Shown: positions 34,554-44,663 of the stretch, one piece after another | How positions within the stretch are numbered: position 1 is the stretch's first letter | How the letters are laid out: each line of letters starts with the position of its first letter | DNA from: Sipunculus nudus | Lineage: Eukaryota; Annelida; Sipuncula; Golfingiida; Sipunculidae | Reading direction: 5' to 3' | Length of the DNA stretch: 64,000 nucleotides | Assembly (NCBI GenBank): GCA_026874595.1 | Contig: CM049322.1 | Span: 31,313,340-31,377,339, forward strand | Made by a program: the position numbers and the translations under genes | Notes under the pieces: model-generated | The model's input: only the letters and a program-made list of their open reading frames with translations | Databases searched by the model: none | Told to the model about the DNA's origin: nothing

Positions 34554-34574
34554 GCATCCTGGCACGCTCGCCAG
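34554..34574 (-). other. Putative primer-binding site
   Basis: Just inside the 5' LTR, on the element strand, a TGG follows one base after the terminal CA, and continues TGGCGAGCGTGCCAGGAT. A TGG start next to the LTR is the mark of a primer-binding site for a tRNA 3' end. The tRNA identity could not be assigned. Confidence 0.5.
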
Positions 34575-35202
34575 TGTCACGGGGTCACCCTGGCCCGTGG
34601 CCAGGTTCGTTTGAAATATTAAGTAAGGATGCCCAAGAATAGCCAAGCACTCTCACACACACCCATGAACAAACAACTAAGACAGCAGGTATACAACAAA
34701 CTTTTTGTATTGACTATATATACAGTGAATTTCAATAAGTTGACTTGGCTGGTAGCTGACGCCGATTTAAAGTTGCCACAGGAACTGCTACAGGTACCAG
34801 AGGGACCTTCCCAAAAGTGCGATATCTGAAGACAAATAAAACCCTTATTTAATCTTTACGGTTCGCAACAAAATCTTCCCAAGAGAAATGTGTCACAAGA
34901 AGGGAGTTTTTAGACAGAAAAGCTAGAAGGACATATAGGATTTAAATTAAGACCGGATTTCAACAGGGCACGGCACAAGTCAATGGAGTAAAAATGATAG
35001 TAATGAAAATATTTAACCAGTTATGTTCTTATGAGGCTGCAATACAGTGTCTTTACAATGCAATAAGGAAAATTGTAACAGGCTCACCAACATTGCGTCA
35101 GAGTTTTAGGAACGTCTGTTGTCACAGGTTGGTAGTGGTGGCGTTGTGTTTTCAAGGAAACCATCCCTCACAGGTTTACTTCCGGTGCCTGGTTTCCCAA
35201 CA
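34575..35202 (-). repeat. LTR (5' LTR of the antisense element)
   Basis: A 628-bp direct repeat of 28974-29601, TG...CA in element orientation. The base run next to its outer end on the + strand (tttttt-gctgctt) also occurs next to the inner end of the other LTR. That makes the exact boundary slightly uncertain. Confidence 0.95.
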
Positions 35203-35806
35203 TTTTTTGCTGCTTGTGTAGAGTAATGCATTGCCAAATATTAACATGTAACTTCAGTCACTGTACAGTTTGGTAAAGAGTTTGGTTTACCATTGTTCAT
35301 TTGGCAAAAATGTCCTCTGACTTCACTTCTATGATTTTTTTGTGTGTGTTCAGCTCATAGGTGAACCTCTCGGTTCCAGGTTCACAGACCAACTCTGGCC
35401 TTTACACAAGATTCCCCATGCACCAAGACACAGAAACATTACAGCCTCACTTTGAGTTGTGTGATTACCAGGGCATAAGAAAGGACGTGTGACAGGGAGA
35501 AAGGGGATTCTTAACAAGCAGAAAATAGAACAATTTAAAACCCAATGAATACACAGGGCATTGAAAGGCTGGACCTGACATGGTCCACTGCACTCAGTAA
35601 AAACTTGAAAACAGATCAGGGATTTAAGGTTACAGGACCTTACGGGCTCGGGGAAAGTACAGGGCAGGGTTAGAAAACTGAGTCACATGTAAAAATATAG
35701 TAATAATTATCGTTTTCAGCAGTCAACCTGTGACAGTATGTGTATCTCTAAATTGGTCAAAGTTCAAGGTCAAAGACATCAAAACACGTCAAATTATTAT
35801 TAAGCC

Positions 35807-35872
<66 letters not shown>

Positions 35873-35989
35873 AAGTTGGTTCCAGTGTTTGCAGTATAGT
35901 ACTCGATACAGCTAGGGTAGAGCAGATTAACTAAACGTTAAGCACGCTGGAGCATCGTGTTATTACTCCTTAACATTTCTTAACGTTTA

Positions 35990-36045
<56 letters not shown>

Positions 36046-37379
36046 ACTCTCTTACATGTATACGAAGAAACAGGCTGTCTGGAAAGAAACACAAATTGTA
36101 AAATAACATAAATGACACGTATACAACATTTATCAAAAATTGCTCTAATCAGTTCAATAATGTAACTTACAGTGTTTAAGATTCATTTTCACAAGTATAA
36201 TTATGTAGATAGTGAGATATATCTTCTTTGTAAGTAATAAACGGATTGTCTTGAACGTTTGGTCTGCGTACTTTATCAGGGATAGCTTTAACCATTTCAT
36301 TATGTCAGTGATTAGCGGCCCCTAATGTATGCAATCAATTTTACATTAGTTCAACATTCATTCCTGTCTGACATTTGATGGTCATGTGGCGATGTTACAA
36401 AGTGAAAATGGGCATGATTTAGGTTAAAAAAAGTAATAGTGAGTGCACCTTAAAGACCAATATCCATGTGTCGTTGGCCGTTTTGAACAATATCAGGTGA
36501 ACCAGTCCTTGAAAATGATAAAATGTCACTAAATTTCATAAACAGGCTGCTCTTTCAAGTTACATCGGAGAGTTGTTCAAAAGTTTCCTGATAATTTTTG
36601 AGTCTGACAAATATCAGTCATATATGAAAATTAGCAAAGTAGTCGTATCAGTTTAACGCCAAGTGAATTGTATTGCCCTTCAATCATATATCATCAGTTT
36701 TTGTATTAAATAAGGTTGATAAAAATTGGGCCATAGAATTCTCTAGAAATATCACATGCATTTATTTAAATAGGAACATAAAATTTTGTTACATATGAAT
36801 AAAAAGCACTTATTTCATAGCAGTGCTCACATGGTTAATTACCTTGATATATATTTAAATTGAGATTGATATACATTTTTCTCAAAGTAAAACCTCAACA
36901 ACTTATAACTTATAGCCCATAATATCACAGGTTTTGGTTGCCAGCTCATCATTAAAAGGCATTTCCTTAAATTTTATAAGAGATTTTGTCAATTTTTAAC
37001 ACTGTGTAAGTAGCAATCATGAAAGTGCGTTTAATATGGATACATAGTTAGGCATTTCATAACAAATCAAATGTTTTGTTACTAATGCCAGCATGTATAG
37101 GTCCGTACTACGCAAGGTTTGAGGACAGTAAAGCGTTTCTTTGGTACTGTCACTGGAATAGTTGTAAAATCCCCATATAGCAGTATAAAAAAAAATTAAA
37201 GGAGATTTATGACTGAACTGTTTATTTCTCCGCACGTTTAGCAGTTGTAACCAATGGTTATATAACGTCTATTTTGTTTTCAGCATGAAATATGATGATT
37301 CTTATGTTTACACAGTATTTTTATATGCAGAATGGACACAAGTGGAACACTTTTTTTCAGCCTCTGTATTATATTTTAG
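35203..37379. other. Intron, no gene; two (TA)n arrays
   Basis: The rest of the long intron is AT-rich. (TA)n runs lie at 35811-35869 and 35991-36041 (separate entry). From 36042 to 37379 nothing is recognised. The acceptor atattttag ends at 37379. Confidence 0.65.
35811..36041. repeat. Two (TA)n microsatellites with a hairpin-bearing insert
   Basis: (TA)n at 35811-35869 and 35991-36041 flank a 120-bp segment. Inside it, ctaaacgttaag and cttaacgtttag (near 35930 and 35979) form a perfect 12-bp inverted pair. The arrangement looks like an insertion into one TA array. Confidence 0.75.
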
Positions 37380-37664
37380 ACCTGCACATAAACATTCGCA
37401 GCCCTGAAAAGGAGGTGACGGAGTTTGAGCCAGTAACAGTGGTCTGTACAGCAGATGCTGTACCAGCAGAGACCGTCCAGTTCCTGCCATGGATACTCAG
37501 TAACAGAGGGGTAGATACACCCATCAGTAGTAACTTCTCTAATCAGAGTATAGCAGTGGTTCAGTTTACATCAATACAGTACTACAACTCCGGTAACTAC
37601 ACCTGTAAAGCACGTAATGAAGAGTATCCTGAGAAAATGGCAGCGACGCAAGTCACAGTTAGAT
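37380..37664 (+). CDS. Exon: Ig domain 6 of the receptor
   Basis: The exon has 285 nt (95 codons), with acceptor attttag at 37373-37379 and donor gtgagt at 37665, phase 1-1. An upstream alternative acceptor (tttttttcag at 37360) would also be possible but fits the phase less well. The Ig core shows VTVVCTADA, FLPWIL with the core Trp, and SGNYTCKARNE. N-glycosylation sites are NFSN, NQSI and NYTC. It is the first exon after the transposon-filled intron. Confidence 0.88.
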
Positions 37665-40260
37665 GTGAGTTTGTTTTATTATTCTATCTATACTTGAGAA
37701 TATAGTGGTTACATCTGGCTGTTATTAAGAAATGCTAACATAAGGTTCAGGAGGTAACAGATGTAAACGTACATTGAAGATAACAAAATGATAACATGCT
37801 TCACCCAGATTAATTACCTTTTGTTGGACCCCATTTTCTTTATTACTTCTAATCATGCGTTAATAAGACAAAATTTGTCTGTGACATCAATTAGTGTCAA
37901 AACGAGATATTTTTTACTTCAAAACAGACTTGCTTGCTAAAAGACAAAACTCTGAAACCGGTTTTATCTCGTTTGGATATCTCATAAATTACCAAAAATC
38001 AGATGAACTGCCTTGCTATGGCCAGTGCTGCCTGTAGTTCGTACAAAGCAGCAAATGTTACTTATCAGTACTTCTTACAAGAGACTACACATAAGATTTA
38101 GATATGTATGCACCAAAGCCCTGTTATAATGAACAACACTTGCATACAATCTTCCCTGGTGAAGAATTGACCCCGGAAATCCTGATGAAAATACAGAAAA
38201 CTCCGATTACAGAGACGTTATGCTCTTCTCCTGAACCATGAACAGTCAAGACGTAACAGTCTGTAATATGTCAATAAATTAACGAAAAAAAAGTAAAGAT
38301 AAATAGAAAGTGTACTTATAAACAGAGTACATGGTTAGCATCCAAGATAAACATATACTTTTTAGATAAAAATAACTAATCCAAAAATTAAAAACCGTTT
38401 CAAGAAGGACATATTTTAATGTATAGTGAGCAAATATCGGGATCGCAAACACCCTACTATATCTGCTTCACTGCAAGATTTCTTAATCCTATCCTATAAG
38501 TGTTACCCTATTCAGCACTCAGAACCAGTTGTAAATAGATACAGATTTACGGTGGCTTGTATAGAACATACAGAATTTTATCTTAATCCCTTTCCCATAA
38601 GATAGTATCTCGTTCCCACGCGATAATTATCTCTTTCCAACGCAAAAGTATCTCGTTCACACGCGATAAATATCTCGTTCCCACGTGTTAGTATTCAATG
38701 CTAGCTGAAGCAGTCATGTGGAGATTAATGTCTGTTGCCTGTTCTCTGCTGTATGTCAGAGCGTTAATGCGTGTATGTATGTTATTGCATGTGAGTTTAC
38801 GACGAATGCCTTGATGTAAATTTTACAGCGGCTTTCGTGACGTTGTTTCAAGGTTTATATACATATATATATGCCCATTTTTACGAGTTCAGGGAAAACT
38901 TTGTGTTCGTTTAGGGTTACTGATTTTAAGGTTAGGGTTAAACCTTCTGTCATAAACATATTAAATAAACTGAAAGACTTGTTTCTATGTTATCTTCCCA
39001 TAAAAGATTACATTGGGATAGGGTTAAGGATTAGGGGTTAATAATCCCGGGTTTTACCGAACAGGGAAAACAACATGGCGCTTTGTGTTATGTCCCAAAA
39101 AGGGGAAAGCTTACAGCAGTATCAGCCATGACGCTTCTTTTTAGGCTAAGCGGGGAGGGCAAGAGACCTTTCGTCCCCTCCTTTTAATATTTTTTACAAG
39201 AAAGTTGTTTAAATTTCCCCCTTCAGATCTTTCCACAATAAATTTTCAATATGCATTTTATATTATGAAAATTTTGTATGGCACGCGTTATATCCTTATT
39301 CCTAAACAACCCCCCCCCCCCCCGGAACATCAACCCTCCTACACATGATTTATTAGTGTTGTAAGGGTCTCTGTTCAACCATATCAGGTCAAAACGTATT
39401 AATCCCGATTCATATGCATGCAAATAAATCGAGAATAATCTTCATCCAGTGTAGAGAAACATGCTTTAAGGATTTAAGATGTAGGTCTTACTGTATTGAC
39501 AATCAATACGATCTCATGGGCACGAGATAATTATTGCAAGGGAACGCGATACTATCGCATGGGTACGCGATAAAAAATAATTTTCGTGTCCTGTACGAGC
39601 CAACGAAATGATTGAATATACACTCTGAAATAATCCATTGTTATGCGCTCTATTGAATCACCTTAAAGCTACAAGCCTACCTTTGGTCAAGGCTGCGAGA
39701 CCGAAGAAAAAAATGTGGAGCAATGTAGTGTTTCAAAATCGTCTTTCCTTAAAAGTCTCAAAATCTCGTGCTTCACTCACAAATGAGGGTACCTTTCGGT
39801 GGTTCCTCGGTGGTATTCCAAAGTAATGGGGACGACTACACGCCCAGGGTCCGCAGGTACAATAGTCACCGGAACTGATAAACACCATGATATAAAATAT
39901 AAGGAAGCGTGTGCTAGTGCCCTGCAATGAAGTCAAAAACAGAAAAGGAAATCTGCAGATGGACATACAACTAATTTATTTAGCTTTAAAGTGAAGGCGG
40001 TTACCTCAAACAGAAAACAAATATTGAACAAATGTCAAATGCCTGCATTATTGAAAATACTGTGGTCTTGTAGTAGTTTCATTTAGCCGAAAGCTTTTTT
40101 GTGTTCATCCTCAGGGGAACATGAAGGCTATGAGTCAGACATTTTCATTAGTAAGAGCTTCCTGTTTGCCTGCCTATAAGTACATAGACATAAAGGTCAT
40201 GTGTAGACTTAAAAACTGTGTGTGAACTTAATTGTGAATCATACATTTTTTTCTATTTAG
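37665..40260. other. Intron carrying a fold-back element
   Basis: 2.6-kb intron. A fold-back or MITE-like element at 38552-39604 is listed separately. A C16 homopolymer lies near 39309-39324. The acceptor ttctatttag ends at 40260. Confidence 0.65.
38552..39604. mobile_element. Fold-back / MITE-like element with long imperfect TIRs
   Basis: Left end tggcttgtatagaacatacag and right end, on the opposite strand, ttggctcgtacaggacacgaa start an imperfect inverted repeat of about 90 bp. Both arms carry copies of a tatctcgttcccacgcgata-like 20-mer: three at 38600-38700 and two, inverted, at 39510-39575. No transposase is encoded. The interior holds ttagggtt-type strings near 38909-38945 and 39015-39045. 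No clear target duplication was found. Confidence 0.7.
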
Positions 40261-40566
40261 ATACAGCAAAACAGCCAAACCATCCGGCTGATGGGAAGAC
40301 CGTATTTACAGGATTAGGGCTAGTAGTCTCGCTATCAATAAGTGTTGATGCCTATCCTACCAACGTGCAGTTTAGCTGGTATTATGTACGAGAAGAAAAT
40401 ATCACCAGAGTACAAGAGGATGCCCGCACCACAATAACTTTGCAACATCTGCAGAGTACGGTCAACATTACCAATATATCTGCGACTGATTTGGGCAACT
40501 ATACAGTTCATGCAGAGAATGGAGTCCTGTCCGGCAGTAATTTCACATTTTTAGTAACGCTAAAAG
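40261..40566 (+). CDS. Exon: Ig-like domain 7 of the receptor, no disulfide
   Basis: The exon has 306 nt (102 codons), with acceptor ctatttag at 40253-40260 and donor gtaaac at 40567, phase 1-1. The fold is recognisable from FSWYYV with the core Trp and from ATDLGNYTVHAENG, which matches the usual D-x-G-x-Y-x-C pattern except that Cys is His. The position of the first Cys reads VVSLSISV, so both disulfide cysteines are missing. N-glycosylation sites include NITR, NITN, NISA, NYTV and NFTF. It is the membrane-proximal Ig domain before FN3. Confidence 0.88.
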
Positions 40567-41100
40567 GTAAACAGAGGTGAATTTATCTCAGGTTCTGCAT
40601 ATACAGCTTACAGTCAAGTTGTGTTATGTTTTCATACACAATTTTACGGTAAAGACGTACCAAACAAATGTGTCTAAAGATACTGATTCATTTTAATAAT
40701 TATCTTCCAGATATGCCATGCCATTCAAAGTTAAAGTGCAAAAAAAATTTATATATATATATATATTTTGTCTGACTTGGTTCTTTGATATTATGGTTTC
40801 AGAGGTTAGCACAATTTCTGTTTGCACAAGTTATGTTATATTTCTGCAGCTAATATGATTAAAATTAAAAGAACACATACAGGACTGAATTACATCCAGT
40901 GTTGGAAAGTCACTAAAATATTCCGACAATGCAATCAATGTAATAAAAATCTAAATTAATTCACCTTCAGTAATAAACTATGATCTGATTCGATTATAAT
41001 TTAATTTCAAGAGAATATACTGTTACTCACAAATGCTCGCCCAATTTATTTTTTTAATATGAAAGGTTGTCCTTTTTTGTAATCACCTTGTATTTTGTAG
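40567..41100. other. Intron, no feature seen
   Basis: 534-bp AT-rich intron with a short (TA)n at about 40750. The acceptor tattttgtag ends at 41100. Confidence 0.7.
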
Positions 41101-41406
41101 AAGGGCCAGGGCCACCTTTCATTGATAGTGGACGCAGTTTTGCAACACCTGTGTCAGTGGAGATATGGTGGCAATCAAACTATGATGGAAGATACCCACA
41201 AACCTTCAATGTCCACTACAGACACGTTGGACAGGAATTTATGCTCTTCAGGTCAGGGATCATAGATAAAGGTCAGTACATTCCTCACCACATCAGAGTC
41301 ACACCACTGACACCTGAAACAGCATACGAGTTCAAGGTGGAGGCTCATAATGAACATAACGGGGGATCCACAGCTACATCCAACATTGTACAGATTAGCA
41401 CACTAG
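41101..41406 (+). CDS. Exon: FN3 domain 1 of the receptor
   Basis: The exon has 306 nt (102 codons), with acceptor ttttgtag at 41093-41100 and donor gtatag at 41407, phase 1-1. It begins EGPGPP. Fibronectin type III hallmarks are IWWQSNYDGRYPQTFNVHY for strands B and C, and LTPETAYEFKVEAHNEHNG for strands E-F. It sits directly between the Ig part and the second FN3 domain. Confidence 0.9.
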
Positions 41407-41579
41407 GTATAGCGTCAACATTTTGATTTTTTTTCTGTGAAGCGAAATAAGTTAACATATTGCTGAGGCGGCTTTAATTTACACTTCAGATACTCATGGT
41501 CAAGGCTTCCAAATAACTTTTACTCTTTTTCTAAACAAGTCAAATAAATAATGTCTCTATACAAACTCTGTCCTGGTAG

Positions 41580-41894
41580 AGAGACCAGCGACGAACAATG
41601 CAACATTGAAGTTTCAGCGTCAAGGCAGCAGGGCCTACCTGACCTGGGAGAGACCAGTTGGAGTGTATGACACACAGCGTATTGAGCAGCACGACACTAC
41701 AGGTCAGAGGCAGAGGAGAAGTACAGGGACCTGTTCACCACCAACATGTCAGATATCAGAGAACCTGACTGTGGATACAACCAGCTACAACGTGACTGGG
41801 CTGGTCTCAAGTCGTACCTACCAGTTTGTGCTGGTGCTATTCGACAAAGGAGATGAGGTGCAGCGACAGGGATTTACTGCGTCTGTCACAATTA
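41580..41894 (+). CDS. Exon: FN3 domain 2 with furin-like site
   Basis: The exon has 315 nt (105 codons), with acceptor tggtag at 41574-41579 and donor gtaaga at 41895, phase 1-1. Fibronectin features are AYLTWERPVG and the TSYNVTGLVSSRTYQFVLVLF end. A loop between strands carries GQRQRRSTGTCSPPTC: the RQRR at 41708-41719 fits the R-x-R-R consensus of furin-type proprotein convertases, and the two Cys could form a small disulfide loop. This is the membrane-proximal domain. N-glycosylation sites are NATL, NLTV and NVTG. Confidence 0.9.
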
Positions 41895-42251
41895 GTAAGA
41901 CATCACTCTAAATGCTGTATCTGTTGTCTGTATATCATTTACTTGCGTGAAACGACTAGATAACAGTATGTGGATAAACACACTGGTCTTAATATGTGGA
42001 TGGCCAATATAAGAAAAAAAAATATCAGCTTCTGTATTTTCCCTGCAAGGAAAAAGTGGTGGAAATTTAGTTTATCAAGTTTATCATGTTTTCCTGAAGA
42101 TATTTGATGATGATGGAAGTTAAATATGATAACCTCACTTTTTTATACCTGCGATGAGTTTTGAAATTAGAAATGTGTCCATCATCTTAAGTATTTTTTT
42201 ACACTTCATCATACAGTTAATGAATGCTCATACTTTTCCTGTTCATTATAG
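41895..42251. other. Intron, no feature seen
   Basis: 357-bp AT-rich intron; the acceptor cattatag ends at 42251. Confidence 0.7.
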
Positions 42252-42380
42252 ATCATTTGCCTCCAAATGAGTTGAATATTGGGGCAATTGTTGGTGGTGT
42301 TATAGGAGGTCTGCTGGTCATTGTAATTATATCTGCTCTCGTCTTGGTCTATTTTCATAGAAGGAAAAAAGGGCATAAAG
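42252..42380 (+). CDS. Exon: transmembrane segment of the receptor
   Basis: The exon has 129 nt (43 codons), with acceptor cattatag at 42244-42251 and donor gtactt at 42381, phase 1-1. The peptide starts DHLPPNELN, then has a hydrophobic helix of about 23 residues (AIVGGVIGGLLVIVIISALV and on to LVYF). It ends in basic HRRKKGHK, the usual stop-transfer signal. This gives an extracellular N-terminus and a cytoplasmic C-terminus. Two GG pairs (GGVIGG) in the helix could favour helix packing. Confidence 0.92.
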
Positions 42381-42594
42381 GTACTTGCATGTTTGATGTT
42401 TTGGCATACTTGCTTATAAACGATTGACATATTTAATTTCTATTACAGTATATAAATAATGTACATTCTTATATCGCTTTTCTAAAAAGCATTTAGAAGA
42501 TAATTATCTATAAAAACATGATTCCTCTAAAGGAAGGAAATTCATTATATGTGTATTTTCTTCATACAATAAACAGTTGTATTTTTTTTTAAAG

Positions 42595-42645
42595 AGACTG
42601 GAATATGCAAGATGCCCGAAGGCACAACAGAAATCCATTCACAAG
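42595..42645 (+). CDS. Exon: juxtamembrane cytoplasmic segment
   Basis: The exon has 51 nt (17 codons), with acceptor ttttttttaaag ending at 42594 and donor gtagtt at 42646, phase 1-1. It encodes ETGICKMPEGTTEIHSQ, with no Tyr. It is called from phase and splice-site fit. It may be skipped in some transcripts since its length is a multiple of three. Confidence 0.65.
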
Positions 42646-43357
42646 GTAGTTCTGGATAACTGCTCAATGTGTCAAATTTATTCGAATCATAGGATATCTA
42701 ATTTTAACGTTGTACGATTAATAGAGCACTCAACATTTCAACACCTATTCCGTATTTCATTAAATCAAACATTTGTACCACACTGTGGGCCTGGGTAAGC
42801 TGTCATTTATTAAGACATCTAAGACTTGATGTGACAAAGATTTAGTCTCCTGTCGAATATTTGGTCTTGTTATTGGGTCTTCTGTCCCTCGGTCGGCCGT
42901 CTGTACGTTCGTCTGTCTGACAGTCACGCTGTCTGACAGTCACGCAAGATATTGCCGTGAGTATATACCGAAGATTGTGTCTCTTTTTGGGAATTTGGGC
43001 TATCTGAATTGCAATGTAGCTACCAGACATTTGAATATCTTGGAATATCTTCCAATTTTTACAATAGACACCCAAGAGTGGATGGGTGCTAATTAATTTA
43101 AGACTAGACTAAAGTATAATTTAGTCCACAGGTGGCTATCTTGGAATTCGTTTCACGTACATTGGCTCATGAACCAAGTAACTGATGTTAAAATTTCACC
43201 CATCGAAAGATGTCTTCAATTATACCCGAAATCATACCCAACATATTCCGTTATCGGCAAAAGTATGCAATTGCTCCAGTTGTGGACCTTTCAGGTCCCA
43301 ATCATTTCTAGCTTTCATACGATTATCAGAACTGCAAGATTTGATTTTTTTCTTCAG

Positions 43358-43426
43358 ATAAAGCGTATGAACTTCTAAATAGTACTTCGGTTTACGAAAA
43401 TGTGAAGATGAGCACAAATGGACAAG
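43358..43426 (+). CDS. Exon: cytoplasmic tyrosine-motif exon 1
   Basis: The exon has 69 nt (23 codons), with acceptor ttttcttcag ending at 43357 and donor gtacgc at 43427, phase 1-1. It encodes DKAYELLNSTSVYENVKMST and a short end. It contains one YxxL motif (YELL) and one SVYENV, which fits the ITIM pattern S-x-Y-x-x-V and also the pY-x-N pattern preferred by Grb2-type SH2 domains. It has the same length and a similar peptide to the next exon. Confidence 0.85.
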
Positions 43427-43851
43427 GTACGCTGCACAATTTATAATTATGGAGATGTGTTTCATATTATGTTATTTTGTTACTTATTGTCAGTTTTGAC
43501 GATTTAAAATAACGTTCTTTGCCTTCATTTAATTCTAGAGACTGAAATATGTAGAAATTGTCTAAAAATCAATATATACCGTTTACATATTTTTTATTTC
43601 GAATACAGAATCTGTGATTGAAATTATTTTCAGTTACACAAACAGAATATTTAATCAGCATTGAAAATTATGTCGGCTGTTTCATTAATAAATAGATTTA
43701 CACAACATGCCGCATACCTTGGGTTGAATGATCTAATTTAAGCTTGATTTAAGCTTTGATACTCTGCACTGTTGTGTGTAGCATGCATAAACCTGATACT
43801 TGTCTTCTTTTTTACGGCAATATGATAAATCCTTGTTTGAATTTCTCCTAG

Positions 43852-43920
43852 ATAAGACTTATCAGGAACTTCAGAAACCAACACACTACGAGAATGTCGA
43901 AAGAAAGAACACGTTACAAG
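43852..43920 (+). CDS. Exon: cytoplasmic tyrosine-motif exon 2
   Basis: The exon has 69 nt (23 codons), with acceptor tttctcctag ending at 43851 and donor gtttgt at 43921, phase 1-1. It starts DKTYQELQKPTHYENVERK. The YQEL is a YxxL motif. THYENV fits T-x-Y-x-x-V, the ITSM pattern, and again pY-x-N. The line-up with exon 1 (DKxYxxL, five residues, YENV) shows a duplicated exon. Confidence 0.88.
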
Positions 43921-44337
43921 GTTTGTGGGCATCAATAATGTCCTTTTGTACCTTGATTTAATATAAAGTACTTTACAACTTCAGAGAAGTCAATGATATG
44001 TGATTTTTCCTATGCAGCAACTGAAACTAATGGGAAGGCAAAATATTTCATTTCTTCTGAAAGATGGAAAGAAAATGTCTCAAATATATTTTGCTGTAAA
44101 CAGCAGATCATCAACTATGTTTGGTTTGTAGATACGTAAAAACTACAAAAATAAATACTACAAATATTCCTTTTTTTAGATTTTTTGCTATTTTGCTATA
44201 CAACATAGAGGTGACGAACTAAATAAACGATAAATTGAAATTCACCCAGCTATCAGTATCTTATTTAAACCTTTTATTTTAAATTGTAATGTTAACTAGT
44301 TGAATTTTTAATATAAAGCTTGAATCATCCTTACTAG

Positions 44338-44406
44338 AACAATCATATGAAGAACTGTCAAGACCAACACATGCAGCAACAAACCCTCATGCGAGAGCCA
44401 GCATTG
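44338..44406 (+). CDS. Exon: cytoplasmic tyrosine-motif exon 3
   Basis: The exon has 69 nt (23 codons), with acceptor cttactag ending at 44337 and donor gtatga at 44407, phase 1-1. It starts EQSYEELSRPTHAATNPHA. YEEL aligns with the first motif of exons 1 and 2, and PTH is shared with exon 2, but the second Tyr is replaced (HAATN instead of HYENV). It is the third copy of the 69-nt exon. Confidence 0.85.
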
Positions 44407-44663
44407 GTATGACATATCATAGTCACCTAAAAAATAAGCATCGTGTAATTAAAACTGACAATTCTAAAAATTACTCAACATTTATTAACATTTTTTGGAC
44501 ACACTGAGACGCGCTATATATGACTATAAACTGAGTTCGTCATTGCATTCCAAACACAGACACACAATAGATATATTTATATATGTATCTGTGTGTAATT
44601 TGAAGTAAACATTTGACCTGTTTAATAATATATATGCTCAGATATCTACGTTTACCCTTCCAG

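Larger units (their letters stand above)
28974..35202 (-). mobile_element. Gmr1-like Ty3-type LTR retrotransposon, antisense to host gene
   Basis: The element is 6.2 kb with two 628-bp LTRs. In its own (-) direction the order is 5' LTR, Gag, protease, integrase, reverse transcriptase, RNase H, 3' LTR. Integrase ahead of reverse transcriptase is not the usual Ty3/gypsy order. It is known for the Gmr1-like lineage, whose enzymes are Ty3-like but whose domain order resembles Ty1/copia. The LTRs differ at about nine positions, so insertion is fairly recent, yet Gag has a frameshift and a stop and the Gag-protease and integrase-RT junctions are broken. Target duplications are not evident. It lies in the long intron between Ig5 and Ig6. 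Confidence 0.9.

Noticed and set aside
34574-34575. Standard 5-bp target duplication of the LTR element
   Set aside because: The flanks gtatg and ttttt do not match under the TG...CA boundaries or under small shifts of them.
43539-43600. Possible second copy of the 51-nt exon
   Set aside because: Similar only for the first 13 nt; the reading is Cys-rich and no donor follows.
44018-44130. Possible extra cytoplasmic exon
   Set aside because: The acceptor is good, but no donor in phase 1 could be picked. Kept only as a finding about relic exons.
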